From an uncultured Campylobacter sp. (GTDB lineage Bacteria; Campylobacterota; Campylobacteria; Campylobacterales; Campylobacteraceae): a DNA stretch of 64,000 nt. The notes beneath the pieces were generated by a model. That model ran no database searches, was not told the origin of the DNA, and saw nothing but the letters and a program-made list of their open reading frames with translations. Location: contig UQBJ01000005.1 of the NCBI GenBank assembly GCA_900539255.1, forward strand, positions 9,325 to 73,324, given 5' to 3'. Numbering within the stretch: the first letter of the stretch is position 1; every line of letters starts with the position of its first letter. The translations under genes were made by a program, and so were the position numbers. Below are positions 1-8,926 of this stretch, in pieces.

Positions 1-227
1 GCAAAGCGTAAGCCTTGCGTGGCAAGCCACAGCGAATTTTGGGAAAATGCTTTTTGGGGTTTGTTTTGTGGTAAGTTTTGCTCGCGCCATTTGAATTTCA
101 AGGTTCTCAAAGCCTTAAAATTCAGGCGCTTTGTGAAACAAAAGCGTGAGTTGGGATTTGTTTTCTTTCAAAACGAAAATCCTAATGGCTTTTCTCGCTG
201 TGCCGACAAATAAATTCCAAGCGTGGC

Positions 228-247
228 AAAGGCGAAAATTCGCCTTT
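228..247 (-). terminator. Hairpin after brnQ
   Basis: Perfect inverted repeat, AAAGGCGAA / TTCGCCTTT with a 2-base centre, starting at the last base of the brnQ stop codon. It has the stem of a rho-independent terminator but only a weak T run on the minus strand. No gene is seen between 1 and 227. Confidence 0.5.
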
Positions 248-1572
248 TATTGCTTAAATTTAAGCACGGTGTGGATAATGTATGTTACGCAAAATGCCAC
301 GATAGCCCACAGCACCCAGCCCAAGCCATAGTCATAAAAGGGCATAGCCTGCTTTACAAGCTCCACAAAGTTAGCGGGCAGAATCTTTTCGCCGTTTATG
401 GTGGCGACAGAGCCTAGCGAGTAAATCAGCCCCGTAACGAGCGTGATATAAATGCAGGCGCGGTAGATGAGCTTTGAGCTGTCGATGAGGTTGTCGATGA
501 GTGCAAGCACCACGAGCACGATAACCACAGGGTAAAACGCCACGAGTATAGGCACGCCGAATTTCAAAATGCCCGAAAGTCCTATATTTGCCATCAGTGC
601 GCTCACTACGCTAAATATCAAGCACCACGATTTGTAGCTGATTTTGGGCGCAAGCGAGTTAAAATAATCACTCCCTGAGGTCGTAAGTCCCACGGTTGTG
701 GTGATACAAGCTAAAAAAAGCGCAATGCCAAGTATGATTTGCCCTGCGTTGCCAAAGAGAAATTCGGCTGATTTTGCCAAGATTTCAGCCCCGTTTGCCG
801 TCTCTGTGATAGCCCCTGCTGTGGCTGCACCAAGGTAGGCTAAGGCTATGTAGATGATAGAGAGCAACGCACCTGCGAAAATGCCCGTTTTTATCGTGGT
901 TTGCACGAGGGTTTTGTCATCTTGCACCCCAAAACTTCGCAAAACGCCCACAACGACTATGCCAAAAACTATGGAAGCCATAGCGTCCATCGTGTCATAG
1001 CCTGCAAGAAACGCCGTGCTTGTAGGGGCTGTGGCGTATTTGCCACTTGGGGCGGCAAGGGGCGGCGTGTCAGCGACAAAAGCCCCGATAACGAGCAAGG
1101 CTATCATCAGCAAAAGCACGGGCGTGAGCCACTTGCCAAGCACTTCGACAAGTTTGCTTTTGTTGATGGAGACAAGATAATTTACCACAAAAAAGAACAC
1201 GCTCCAAACGATGAGCCACACGCCTTTTGCTTCGCCTACCACTGGCGCAACACCCACTTCAAAGGGCAAATTCGCCGCACGAGGTATGGCAAGAAACGGA
1301 CCTATCGAAAGATAAATCAGCACGATGAAAACAGGACCAAAAAACCTATCCACGCGCCCAGTAAGTGCCTGCACGCTGCCACACCTTGCCACAGCTGCTA
1401 CGCCTAAAACGGGCAAAAGCACCGCCGTAACGCAAAAATAAAGTATAGTTTGGTAAAAAATTTCGCCTGATTCTTTGCCGAGCATAGGCGGAAAGATGAA
1501 GTTTCCCGCGCCAAAAAACATAGAAAAAAGCATCAGTGAAATGACGATAAATTCGCTTCTTGTGAGCTTCAT
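247..1572 (-). CDS. brnQ: Branched-chain amino acid transporter BrnQ (LIVCS family)
   Basis: A 441-residue, strongly hydrophobic protein with about 12 membrane segments and the LIVCS-family N-terminal signature FGAGNFIFPP at residues 20-29. The family imports leucine, isoleucine and valine with Na+ or H+ across the inner membrane. The length is normal for BrnQ. The start is the ATG at 1572, with an AGGAC-type ribosome site just upstream and a TATAAT box at 1604-1609. It is transcribed alone, and a hairpin follows the stop. The identification is firm at family level; which of the three amino acids is preferred cannot be read from sequence. Confidence 0.93.
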   Translation of the reverse strand: MKLTRSEFIVISLMLFSMFFGAGNFIFPPMLGKESGEIFYQTILYFCVTAVLLPVLGVAAVARCGSVQALTGRVDRFFGPVFIVLIYLSIGPFLAIPRAANLPFEVGVAPVVGEAKGVWLIVWSVFFFVVNYLVSINKSKLVEVLGKWLTPVLLLMIALLVIGAFVADTPPLAAPSGKYATAPTSTAFLAGYDTMDAMASIVFGIVVVGVLRSFGVQDDKTLVQTTIKTGIFAGALLSIIYIALAYLGAATAGAITETANGAEILAKSAEFLFGNAGQIILGIALFLACITTTVGLTTSGSDYFNSLAPKISYKSWCLIFSVVSALMANIGLSGILKFGVPILVAFYPVVIVLVVLALIDNLIDSSKLIYRACIYITLVTGLIYSLGSVATINGEKILPANFVELVKQAMPFYDYGLGWVLWAIVAFCVTYIIHTVLKFKQ

Positions 1573-1603
1573 AAGTGTCCTTTTGTGTAAAAATATGAGT
1601 TTG

Positions 1604-1609
1604 ATTATA
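1604..1609 (-). promoter_or_regulatory. -10 box of brnQ
   Basis: TATAAT on the minus strand inside GCTATAATC, about 32 bases before the brnQ ATG. There is no clear -35 box, as is usual for Campylobacter sigma-70 promoters. Confidence 0.6.
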
Positions 1610-1678
1610 GCAAAAATTTAAGGCATTGTGTCAAAAAGCTGAATTTTTATGGCATTTTTGTTTAAAGTGTAACGAAAT

Positions 1679-2209
1679 TTACCTCAACTTGTGCCTTTTT
1701 AAATGCCTATACTTGCCAAAAAGTCCGCTGTGCCTTGTCGTCATAAAACTTTGCTCAAAGAAAAGCAGCAAGGTTACTGAAACGCCCACAGCCAAAGCCA
1801 AAGTGATAGAAAGCGTGGTAAAAAAATAGTCAAAAAATTCAACCAAATACCGCGTTTTAGCCGTCTCTTCGCTTGCGTTGATAAAGCTAAACAAATAAAG
1901 TATCGTGCGGTAGGCAAAAACGCCCGGTATCATCGGCAACAAGGCTGGAAAGGCGATGATTTCGGCTGGGGTTTTAGCGATTTTTGCCAAAAGCATACTC
2001 ACGCAGCCTACCAAAAAAGCGGCTAAAAAAGTGGCGATGGCAAGATTTGAAAAGCCAAAAAAGTCCGTCAAAACCAAGCGAAAACTATGCCCCATCGCCG
2101 CCACAAGGGCGGATAAAAACAAAATGCTCGTGGGCGGGTTTGACGCGTAAGCAAAGCCAAAGCTCACAAGTGCCGCAAAGAGCATATCCCACAAAATCGG
2201 CTCTATCAT
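1679..2209 (-). CDS. Threonine/serine exporter, small C-terminal half (ThrE_2/DUF3815)
   Basis: A 176-residue membrane protein with about five hydrophobic segments, of the size and composition of the DUF3815 subunit of split ThrE exporters. With the partner upstream it should make a full ThrE-type exporter of threonine and serine in the inner membrane. Its ATG overlaps the TGA of the preceding gene by four bases (ATGA), so the two halves are translationally coupled. The family is recognised from topology and pairing; substrate specificity is inferred from the family. Confidence 0.82.
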   Translation of the reverse strand: MIEPILWDMLFAALVSFGFAYASNPPTSILFLSALVAAMGHSFRLVLTDFFGFSNLAIATFLAAFLVGCVSMLLAKIAKTPAEIIAFPALLPMIPGVFAYRTILYLFSFINASEETAKTRYLVEFFDYFFTTLSITLALAVGVSVTLLLFFEQSFMTTRHSGLFGKYRHLKRHKLR

Positions 2210-2985
2210 TTTATCAACCTAAAATCGCCAAGGCTCAAAGTGATATAAACGCCTATACCCACGCAACTAACAAGCACTACCACGCTGATGATGCGGCTGA
2301 TGCCCATTTGAATGTAGTTTTTGAGTATGTCGATGACTGAATTTATAAAAAAAACGCCCGGCGTGAGATACAAAATGCTCGCAGCAAGTGCTACTTCGCC
2401 CGTTTGCGTGAGCTTTAAATTCACGCCGATGAGCGCGATATACGATGAAACAAAGGCGCAGAGTATGTAGATAAGACGAATGTCAAGTTTAAAATACCTT
2501 GTCAGTAGGGTTTTCACGCTAGTGCCGATGAGTCCAGCTACCAGCACTACAAGCACCGTGCCAAAATCCCCGCCAAAAAGCTTGGAAAAACTTGCGTTTG
2601 CGATACTTTGCAAGATGATATACATATAAAAAGGGTGCTTTTCTTTCGCCACGAGCTTGGTAAAGCACCTTTTTGCCACGCGCAAATCGTGTATGTGGTC
2701 GTAAATCGCCCAGCTTAAACCGCTTAAATTTGAAATGAGCCGAAAATCCACAAGCGAGTATTTGTTTGTAACCAAATAAGTGCGTGAAATGGCGTAGTTG
2801 TCGGGGTCGACTATGTTTATCAGTGTGTGATTGAACGAAAAATTCAGGCTTATCTTGTAGCCAAAGCTTTGCGATATGCGTTTAGCACACCTATCCACGC
2901 GTGAGCTATATGTGCCGATGCCTACCATTGTGGAGATATAATCAACGATAAAATTGCTAAACTCTTGTATATCGGGCTTTTGCAT
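2206..2985 (-). CDS. Threonine/serine exporter, large N-terminal half (ThrE/DUF1212)
   Basis: A 259-residue protein. Residues 24-31 (GTYSSRVD) match the conserved GxxSSRVE-type motif near the N-terminus of DUF1212 proteins. A soluble N-terminal domain of about 120 residues is followed by about five membrane segments. It pairs with the DUF3815 protein through an ATGA overlap, a two-gene split version of the fused ThrE of Corynebacterium. Upstream (2986-3196) lies an AT-rich gap with no gene seen. Confidence 0.85.
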   Translation of the reverse strand: MQKPDIQEFSNFIVDYISTMVGIGTYSSRVDRCAKRISQSFGYKISLNFSFNHTLINIVDPDNYAISRTYLVTNKYSLVDFRLISNLSGLSWAIYDHIHDLRVAKRCFTKLVAKEKHPFYMYIILQSIANASFSKLFGGDFGTVLVVLVAGLIGTSVKTLLTRYFKLDIRLIYILCAFVSSYIALIGVNLKLTQTGEVALAASILYLTPGVFFINSVIDILKNYIQMGISRIISVVVLVSCVGIGVYITLSLGDFRLIK

Positions 2986-3196
2986 AATGCGTTTGGGCTT
3001 TCCTTTGTGAATTTTCGCAGATTTTAGCGAATTTTTTTGAGTATTGTAACACTTTTTTGTGGCTTTTGGGCTGAATTTTTGAAAAATTTAGCTCTTTTTT
3101 GAGAAAAATTCAAAAAAACAACGCTTTTATCGGCATTGCTCGTATATAAATAAGTGCAAGCACGCAAATTTCGCTCAAAAGCAAAGAATGCTTAAT

Positions 3197-3295
3197 TCAA
3201 GCCTTGCGTGGTTTATCGCTAAAAATGGTATAACCAAAAGAAAAGGCGATGACACCAAAAGCAAAAATAATTACAGCATAAGCAAACATTTCCAT
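3197..3295 (-). CDS. 32-residue single-span membrane microprotein
   Basis: A short ORF (start MEMFAYAVIIFAFGV, end SDKPRKA) with one predicted membrane helix covering about residues 4-25 and a short basic tail. Its ATG shares a base with the TAA of the preceding 75-residue gene (TAATG), so it is probably made by translational coupling. No function is recognised. Size and shape resemble accessory subunits of respiratory or transport complexes, but that is only an analogy. The tight junction and the well-formed helix are the reasons to call it real. Confidence 0.55.
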   Translation of the reverse strand: MEMFAYAVIIFAFGVIAFSFGYTIFSDKPRKA

Positions 3296-3522
3296 TAGTC
3301 CATTTCCTCCAATTCGTTTAAATCTTTAATGTTTTTCCAAGTATAAAGCCCAAAAATAACCGAAATGATTAAAATTCCACCGCCCAAAATAACGATTTTA
3401 GCTACACTCAAAGTCTCAACATTGATATACAAATAAGCAATCATACCAAATAAAGCCACCAAAAGCACGGGCATAGCGGTTCTATAATTTTCCGCATTGT
3501 GATTTAATTTATCTTTTCTCAT
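3295..3522 (-). CDS. Small two-span membrane protein, unknown function
   Basis: 75 residues with a basic, Asn/His-rich N-terminus, two membrane segments (about residues 17-33 and 40-61) and an acidic C-terminal tail ending in LNELEEMD. I do not recognise a family. It lies six bases after the lipoprotein gene and overlaps the next microprotein, so 3984 to 3197 reads as a three-gene envelope operon. The predicted hairpin topology places both ends on the same side of the membrane. Confidence 0.7.
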   Translation of the reverse strand: MRKDKLNHNAENYRTAMPVLLVALFGMIAYLYINVETLSVAKIVILGGGILIISVIFGLYTWKNIKDLNELEEMD

Positions 3523-3528
3523 AGTAGC

Positions 3529-3984
3529 TTATTTTTCGCTTTTTAGGCAATCGCTAATACCCCTATAACCCTCACGAGCTAAATGCCCAAACATTGATTC
3601 AGGTGCTAATTTAAATAAATTTTCATCTCTTCCATCGCTATACACGATAAAAGCACTAGCATTCATCAGTGTAAGCATTTCATCGCCACTTTTAAAAACA
3701 TCGTTTGCAACTCCAAACAAAACAACTTTATTTTCATCATTTAAACATTTTCGATAAGCTTTGGCGCTAGTTTCATAGGCTTTGGCGTAAAAATCATAAC
3801 TCAAAATCTTATAATCAGGGTATTTTTCCTTTACCAAAGCCACAGCTTTCTTTTCAGCTTCACTACTCGGCTTAAATTCATCGCCGCCCCCGCACGCACT
3901 CAAAAACAACCCAGCACCGATTAAGGCACTTGCTACGCCTACTTTTGCTACATTCGCAACACTATTTTTGTTAAGATTTTTCAT
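3529..3984 (-). CDS. Putative lipoprotein, unknown function
   Basis: 151 residues from the ATG at 3984. A signal peptide ends in the lipobox LSAC at residues 28-31, with Cys31 as the lipidation site, followed by GGG. The mature part is about 120 mixed alpha/beta residues with a KEKYPDYKILSYDF stretch. A longer reading from 4023 is open, but the 3984 start has AAAGGG at good spacing and gives a standard signal peptide. No enzymatic motif is seen. It begins a small operon with two tiny membrane proteins and is divergent from der. Confidence 0.75.
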   Translation of the reverse strand: MKNLNKNSVANVAKVGVASALIGAGLFLSACGGGDEFKPSSEAEKKAVALVKEKYPDYKILSYDFYAKAYETSAKAYRKCLNDENKVVLFGVANDVFKSGDEMLTLMNASAFIVYSDGRDENLFKLAPESMFGHLAREGYRGISDCLKSEK

Positions 3985-4102
3985 CTTTTGCCCTTTAAAC
4001 GCAAATTTCGTGTAATTATGCACTTTTTTGGTAAATGAAAGGCAAAGTCAAAAATTCTTAAATTTTACTGCCCGAAAGCCTTGAAATTTAAGCTAAATTC
4101 GC

Positions 4103-4108
4103 TATAAT
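4103..4108 (+). promoter_or_regulatory. -10 box of der-aroK
   Basis: TATAAT within GCTATAATC, 43 bases before the der ATG, in the divergent gap 3985-4150. Confidence 0.6.
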
Positions 4109-4150
4109 CACACCAAAATTCGCACAAAGCGAGCTAAATTTAGGACACTA

Positions 4151-5530
4151 ATGCAAAGTATCATACTCGTAGGCAAGCCAAATGTCGGCAAATCAAGCCT
4201 TTTTAATAAAATCGCACGCGCAAGAGTAGCCATAACAAGCGACATAGCAGGCACGACACGCGACACAAACAAGCTTGAAGTAAATATAAATGGCAAAAAA
4301 GCCCTACTCATCGACAGCGGCGGGCTTGATGAAAGCGATGAGCTTTTTCGCGCCGTCAAGCAAAACACCCTAGCACGCGCAAAGTGCGCTGACATAGTGC
4401 TTTATATGGTTGATGGCAAAAAATACCCTGATGATGAGGACAAAAAACTACTCTTTGAAATCCTAAAATTCAAAAAACCAACCGCCTTGGTGATAAACAA
4501 AATCGACAGCCAAAAGGACGAGCAAAGGGCTTTTGAGTTTGCTTCTTTTGGGCTTAAAGAGCTTTTTTTTATCTCCACAAGCCACGCCACAGGGCTTGAT
4601 GAGCTTTATGGCTGGCTTGAAAAGCATTTAGATGAGCCTTTTATCCTTGCCGATGAGAGCGAGAATTTAGAGGATTTTTTGCAAAACTATGATGAAAACG
4701 GCGAAAATGAGTTTAAATTTAAAAGCATTGACGAAAATGTCATCAAAGTAGGCATTGTAGGGCGCGTAAATGTCGGCAAATCAAGCCTTTTAAACGCCCT
4801 TGTGAAAGAAAAGCGAAGCGTGGTAAGCGATATAGCTGGCACTACCATAGACCCTGTCAATGAAAGCGTGTTTTACAAGGATAAAACCATAGAATTCATC
4901 GATACAGCAGGCATTAGAAAACGAGGCAAAATAGCAGGACTTGAAAAATTCGCCCTTAACCGCACGCAAAAGCTTTTAGAGCAAGCTCAAATCGCACTTT
5001 TGATTTTGGACGCAAGTGAGGGCTTTAACGAGCTTGATGAAAGAATCGCTGGACTTATAGATAAGCATTATTTGGGCGTTATCATCGTGCTTAATAAGTG
5101 GGATATTAGCGATTTGGACTTTGACAAGGTTTGCAAAGAGCTGAAATTTGAACGCTTTAAGTTTTTAGCCCACGCGCCCATCATCAGCATAAGCGCAAAA
5201 AGCGGCAAGCGCGTGAGCGTGTTGCTTGATAAAATTTTGGAAGTTTTTGCGAATTTCATTCAAAAAATCCCTACCGCAAGGCTTAACGAGCTTATAAACA
5301 CCGCAACAAAGGCGCATCCTTTGCCAAGTGATTTTGGCAAAGCCGTGAAAATCTACTACGCCGTGCAGTATGAATGCGCACCGCCTAAAATCGCCCTTGT
5401 GATGAACCGCCCAAAAGCACTGCATTTTAGCTATAAACGCTATCTTGCTAACCAAATTCGCAAGGAATTCGCCTTTGAGGGTATTCCACTTGTCATCGCA
5501 GCTCGAAAAAAAGGGCAAAAAGATGAGTAA
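4151..5530 (+). CDS. der: Ribosome assembly GTPase Der (EngA)
   Basis: A 459-residue protein with two GTPase domains in tandem, the hallmark of Der. The first P-loop is GKPNVGKSS (residues 8-16) with AGTTRD switch I. The second is GRVNVGKSS near residue 203 with AGTTID, and each domain has an NKxD-type motif (NKID, NKWD). A C-terminal KH-like domain follows. Der acts in maturation of the 50S ribosomal subunit in the cytoplasm. An acidic linker (about residues 168-195) joins the domains. It is followed by aroK with an 8-base overlap. The length is typical. Confidence 0.97.
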   Translation: MQSIILVGKPNVGKSSLFNKIARARVAITSDIAGTTRDTNKLEVNINGKKALLIDSGGLDESDELFRAVKQNTLARAKCADIVLYMVDGKKYPDDEDKKLLFEILKFKKPTALVINKIDSQKDEQRAFEFASFGLKELFFISTSHATGLDELYGWLEKHLDEPFILADESENLEDFLQNYDENGENEFKFKSIDENVIKVGIVGRVNVGKSSLLNALVKEKRSVVSDIAGTTIDPVNESVFYKDKTIEFIDTAGIRKRGKIAGLEKFALNRTQKLLEQAQIALLILDASEGFNELDERIAGLIDKHYLGVIIVLNKWDISDLDFDKVCKELKFERFKFLAHAPIISISAKSGKRVSVLLDKILEVFANFIQKIPTARLNELINTATKAHPLPSDFGKAVKIYYAVQYECAPPKIALVMNRPKALHFSYKRYLANQIRKEFAFEGIPLVIAARKKGQKDE

Positions 5531-6011
5531 AAATGTGATTTTCATCGGTTTTATGGGCTGTGGCAAAAGCACAGTTGCTCAGGCTTTGGCAAAGCAAATG
5601 AATGCTCATTTCATCGACACCGATGAGCTGATAAAACAAAGACTAGGCAAGGAAATCAGCGAAATTTTTGCTGAATTTGGCGAGGATTTTTTTAGAAATG
5701 AAGAAAAAAAAATTGCAGACGAAATTCCAAAGCTTAATGGCTATGTCATCGCAACAGGCGGAGGTTTTTACAAGGCTTTACAAAGGGATAAAAATTCTGT
5801 GATAATATATCTTAAAGCAAGTTTTGAATTTTTGCGACAAAGGCTTGATGAAAAGGCACTTAAAGAACGCCCACTCTTTGCAAACACCGAAAAAGCAAGG
5901 GCTTTGTTTGATGAAAGATTGAGCGAGTATGAAAAAAAGGCTGATATTATCATAAATGTCGAGCAAAAAAGCGTGCAAGAGATAGTTAGTAAGGCTCTAT
6001 CTCATTTATAA
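5523..6011 (+). CDS. aroK: Shikimate kinase
   Basis: 162 residues, normal for shikimate kinase. The P-loop is GFMGCGKST (residues 8-16), followed by a DTDELI shikimate-binding segment and the GGG motif (ATGGGFY). The lid region carries the conserved RPLF. It phosphorylates shikimate at the 3-OH in the chorismate pathway. An upstream in-frame start at 5445 lies inside der and is rejected; ATG 5523 begins the canonical N-terminus and overlaps the end of der by eight bases, so the two are cotranscribed. Confidence 0.96.
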   Translation: MSKNVIFIGFMGCGKSTVAQALAKQMNAHFIDTDELIKQRLGKEISEIFAEFGEDFFRNEEKKIADEIPKLNGYVIATGGGFYKALQRDKNSVIIYLKASFEFLRQRLDEKALKERPLFANTEKARALFDERLSEYEKKADIIINVEQKSVQEIVSKALSHL

Positions 6012-6130
6012 GGTTTGTTTTGGTCTTTTGATTTGAGTTTAAATTCCTTTGTTTTGAATTTTCATCTTATTTTAAGGGCTAAAATTCACAAAAAACGCTC
6101 TTATAAGCTAAATTTTTTGCTTTATTTGAG

Positions 6131-6136
6131 TATAAT
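6131..6136 (+). promoter_or_regulatory. -10 box before the RM island
   Basis: TATAAT inside GAGTATAATAAC, 46 bases before the ATG at 6182, which itself follows a GAGGAA ribosome site. Confidence 0.55.
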
Positions 6137-6181
6137 AACACATTTACAAAAGATGATAAACGCAAAAAGCACGAGGAAACA

Positions 6182-6328
6182 ATGAGCCAAGCATTTGCAA
6201 AACACAACGAAGTTGCCAAAAAGCATTCTTATCTTAATACTATTTTGCAAAAAAGCGAAAAATACTTATGCTCTGAATTTAAAACAAAGACACATAAAGG
6301 TGGTAAAAATGTGGAACGCACAAGATGA
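6182..6328 (+). pseudogene. 48-residue ORF at the head of the RM island; probably a truncated gene start
   Basis: This short frame has its own TATAAT box and a strong GAGGAA ribosome site, so it looks like the genuine start of an expressed gene. It is cut off after 48 residues, and the next gene begins inside it in another frame at 6309. The hydrophilic, Lys-rich product (start MSQAFAKHNEVAKKHSYL) has no motif I recognise. A methyltransferase C-terminus without its N-terminus lies 1.3 kb downstream, so this may be the start of that gene, but no sequence evidence links the two. A genuine small protein is the alternative. Confidence 0.4.
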
Positions 6329-6635
6329 ACGAGACTTTTTTGACAACGCCCTAAAAAGTGGCTTTGCTAATGAGCGTGATTTGTTCTATGAAATAGGCGG
6401 TAAATTTCTAGCCTATATCCCAAAAGAGATAAAACAAAATATCCCCACTCTGCAATCTCGCAATTCGCTCATAGGAAACTACACAGAAACTTGGTGTCAA
6501 AGGCTTTTAGAGCCACTTGCCAAAAAGCTGAATTTGTTTGCCATAAATGGAGTCGTGTGCGATGAGTTGGGTTTGATTAAGAGTTCTAGGGCGGATTTGG
6601 CGTTTTGCTTTGCAAATGATAAGGATAAGAAATGA
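6309..6635 (+). pseudogene. Probable truncated type II restriction endonuclease fragment
   Basis: 108 residues from ATG 6309 (ribosome site AAAGGTGG). The pattern GNYTETWCQRLLEPLA then INGVVCDELGL then SSRADLAFC looks like the N-terminal part of a PD-(D/E)XK-type restriction enzyme, in which the Asp of RADLAFC could be the first catalytic acid. Reading stops shortly after, so the rest of the catalytic core is missing. The next ORF starts by ATGA overlap. The family is suggested by pattern and RM context only; I cannot name the enzyme. A short stand-alone protein is the alternative. Confidence 0.45.
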
Positions 6636-6832
6636 AAAAATTTGAAGTTCGTATTTTTCATAGTTCATTTTGCAGCTATGAAGTGGAGGCTGAAAATGAA
6701 ACCGATGCCATACTTAAAGCTCGTGAATATAAAATCAATAAAGATGATATAATGATGAATTTAGAGCCTTTTAAAGAGGCTGATGAGGCAGAAGAATTAG
6801 AAAGTGATGAAAAATGCTTAAAGAAAATGTAA
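6632..6832 (+). CDS. Small acidic hypothetical protein in the RM island
   Basis: 66 residues. The N-terminal pattern MKKFEVRIFHSSFCSYEVEA resembles the short beta-strand proteins of the DpnD/PcfM type, which also occur beside RM genes. The C-terminal half is very acidic (EADEAEELESDE). It starts by ATGA overlap with the truncated gene before it and overlaps the next gene by 19 bases. The family link is weak and unverified. Confidence 0.55.
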   Translation: MKKFEVRIFHSSFCSYEVEAENETDAILKAREYKINKDDIMMNLEPFKEADEAEELESDEKCLKKM

Positions 6833-7662
6833 AAATCACCGCAAGTGATATGCCGTTTAATTACACGACTATTAAGCTCACTCAAAGCAGAATTAACAAG
6901 GGTTTGCTTGCTATTCCTGTAAGTTTGCTTAATCTTTTTCCAAAAGAGAAGTGCAAAATTTTCATCACTCTACAAAATGGCGTGAGTAAAGAAGTGAATT
7001 TTACGCCTTATGAGAGCAGTAGTAGAGAGTGCAGGATAGGTGGTTTGTCTGAATTTTACAAACATTTTAACATTCAAAGTAACGATGAGCTTGTTTTGAT
7101 TAAAACCGATGACAAAAAATTCAAGCTTTTGAGTGAAAAATTCTTTAAAGAAATGATTTTGCAAGATTTACAAGAATTAGAAAATTCACAAAATGAAGCA
7201 GATTTTGACGAAAATTTAAACAAAGTAAAAAACATTGCCAAAATATCCAAAGATGAGTTAATCCAAAATGAATTTGTCCGTTTATCCAAAACCCAAATGC
7301 AAGCAAGGCGAAAGATAAAAACAAGCACAAATTTCAAAAACGAACTCGTGCCAACTTCTATGAGACTTATGCTTGCAAATTTATACAAGGGCAAATGTCA
7401 AGTGAGTAATTTTGGTTTTTTGATGAAAAACAACAAGCCTTATTTTGAAATTCATCATATCAACCCAAATGCGGGCAATCACTTTAAAAATCTGCTAGTC
7501 GTAAGTGCAAACACTCACGCTCAATTTACTTACGCTCATCTTTGGCAAAAATTTGATGAAAATGGCTGGCTTAGAGAAGTGGCTTTTAATGGAGAAAAAT
7601 TTAAGGTGTTTCAAATCATCGATACTTTAAGCAAAAACACTATCAAGGAATTGCATTTATGA
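6814..7662 (+). CDS. HNH restriction endonuclease with an N-terminal putative DNA-binding domain
   Basis: 282 residues. The C-terminal third holds an HNH (beta-beta-alpha-metal) nuclease site: EIHHINP with His214-His215, then NLLVVSANTHAQF supplying the Asn and last His. Residues 15-110 are strand-rich, of the kind seen in pseudobarrel recognition domains of type II enzymes, but this is inference. The start is inside the previous gene and depends on coupling. The end overlaps a methyltransferase fragment by ATGA. With no intact methyltransferase next to it, the enzyme is either inactive, protected by a methylase elsewhere, or directed at modified DNA (type IV-like). Confidence 0.72.
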   Translation: MLKENVKITASDMPFNYTTIKLTQSRINKGLLAIPVSLLNLFPKEKCKIFITLQNGVSKEVNFTPYESSSRECRIGGLSEFYKHFNIQSNDELVLIKTDDKKFKLLSEKFFKEMILQDLQELENSQNEADFDENLNKVKNIAKISKDELIQNEFVRLSKTQMQARRKIKTSTNFKNELVPTSMRLMLANLYKGKCQVSNFGFLMKNNKPYFEIHHINPNAGNHFKNLLVVSANTHAQFTYAHLWQKFDENGWLREVAFNGEKFKVFQIIDTLSKNTIKELHL

Positions 7663-7850
7663 GTGGTAAAAAAGTTTATGGATTTTATTCTTTTGAAAAT
7701 GATATTATTTTGGACCCCTTTATGGGAAGTGGCACGAGTGCCATTGCAACATTAGAGCTTAAACGAAAATTTGTAGGTTATGAGATTAGTGAAAAATATG
7801 TTGATTTGGCAAACAAAAGGATAAACGAAATTAAAAATAGTTTATTTTAA
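7659..7850 (+). pseudogene. C-terminal fragment of a beta-class N4/N6 DNA methyltransferase
   Basis: 63 residues. YSFENDIILDPFMGSGTSAIA is the S-adenosylmethionine-binding motif I (DPFMGSGT) that lies near the C-terminus of beta-class amino-methyltransferases, followed by the usual RKFVGYEISEKYVDLANKRI end. The target-recognition region and the catalytic DPPY/SPPY motif are absent, so it cannot methylate alone. The frame starts at the ATGA overlap with the HNH gene, so homology begins almost exactly at the junction, pointing to recombination rather than point decay. Confidence 0.8.
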
Positions 7851-7962
7851 AAGTCTAAAAATTTGCTATAAATTTTATACTTTTAACGAAAATTGAGGAA
7901 TGATTAGGATTTGAAAAAAGTGTAATAAATTTAGAAACACTTTTAAATATAAAGGACTTAAA

Positions 7963-8916
7963 ATGAGGGTTTTAACGGGACTGCAACCAAGCGGAGATTT
8001 ACACATAGGCAACTATTTTGGTGCTATTGCTGCGATGATAGAGGCGCAAAACAAGCAGGATATGTTTATCTTTATCGCAAACTACCACGCGATGACTTCA
8101 AGCCCGCCAAATTTAAACGAAAACACCTTAAAAGCGGCGGCTGCCTTTTTAAGTCTTGGCATAAACCCCGAAAAATGCACCTTTTGGCTACAAAGCGATG
8201 TCAAAGAAGTGCTAGAACTCTACTGGTTTTTATCGCAACTCACGCCTATGGGGCTTTTAGAGCGCGCTCACAGCTACAAGGACAAGCTCGCAAAGGGCTT
8301 AAACGCCACGCACGGACTTTTCAGCTACCCTGTTTTAATGGCTGCTGATATTTTGCTTTTTAGCAGTGAGCTTGTGCCTGTGGGAAAGGACCAAGTGCAG
8401 CACCTTGAAATCGCGCGGGATTTAGCGGTGAAATTCAATGAAAAATTTGGCGAAACTTTCATCTTGCCCAAGGCGCAAGTAAGCGAGGAAGTGGCTGTTG
8501 TGGTAGGCACTGACGGGGCAAAGATGAGTAAATCCTACAAAAACACCATTGACATTTTTAGCAAGGCAAAGGACTTAAAGAAACAAATTTCTGCTATAAT
8601 AACTTCAAGTGAGCCCTTGCAAGCCCCAAAAGAGTGGCGAGAGTGCAATGTCTATAAAATAGCGCGGCTTTTTTTGGACGAGGCTGGGCAAAAAGCCTTG
8701 CAAGCTCGTTATGAAAAGGGCGGAGAGGGACACGGGCATTTTAAGGCGTATTTGAACGAGCTTGTGGAGAATTTTTTTGCCCCAGCGCGTGAAAAATACG
8801 AAAATTTGCTTAAAAATCCAAAGCAGATTGAGGAAATTTTGGAATTTGGCGCAAAAAAGGCGAAAAAAATCGCAGGGGAAAAAATGCAAGAAATTTATGC
8901 GAAAATAGGACTTTAA
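7963..8916 (+). CDS. trpS: Tryptophanyl-tRNA synthetase
   Basis: 317 residues, class I synthetase. The N-terminus carries [13 protein letters not shown] (HIGH-type motif) and the KMSKS loop is present as [11 protein letters not shown]. It charges tRNA-Trp. ATG 7963 follows a ribosome site in AAAGGACTTAAA. A TATAAA box near 7870 could drive it. serS follows ten bases later and pflB after that, so trpS-serS-pflB is one transcription unit, the order known from C. jejuni. Confidence 0.97.
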   Translation: MRVLTGLQPSGDLHIGNYFGAIAAMIEAQNKQDMFIFIANYHAMTSSPPNLNENTLKAAAAFLSLGINPEKCTFWLQSDVKEVLELYWFLSQLTPMGLLERAHSYKDKLAKGLNATHGLFSYPVLMAADILLFSSELVPVGKDQVQHLEIARDLAVKFNEKFGETFILPKAQVSEEVAVVVGTDGAKMSKSYKNTIDIFSKAKDLKKQISAIITSSEPLQAPKEWRECNVYKIARLFLDEAGQKALQARYEKGGEGHGHFKAYLNELVENFFAPAREKYENLLKNPKQIEEILEFGAKKAKKIAGEKMQEIYAKIGL

Positions 8917-8926
8917 AGGGTTAAAA

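Noticed and set aside
901..1407. 168-residue plus-strand frame opposite brnQ
   Set aside because: His/Lys/Arg-rich shadow of the antisense of a clear transporter gene; no ribosome site and no family pattern.
1984..2340. 118-residue plus-strand frame opposite thrE genes
   Set aside because: Shadow of two real minus-strand membrane proteins; composition is what antisense membrane genes give.
5165..5572. 135-residue minus-strand frame opposite der
   Set aside because: Covers the conserved end of der and the start of aroK; no plausible start signal.
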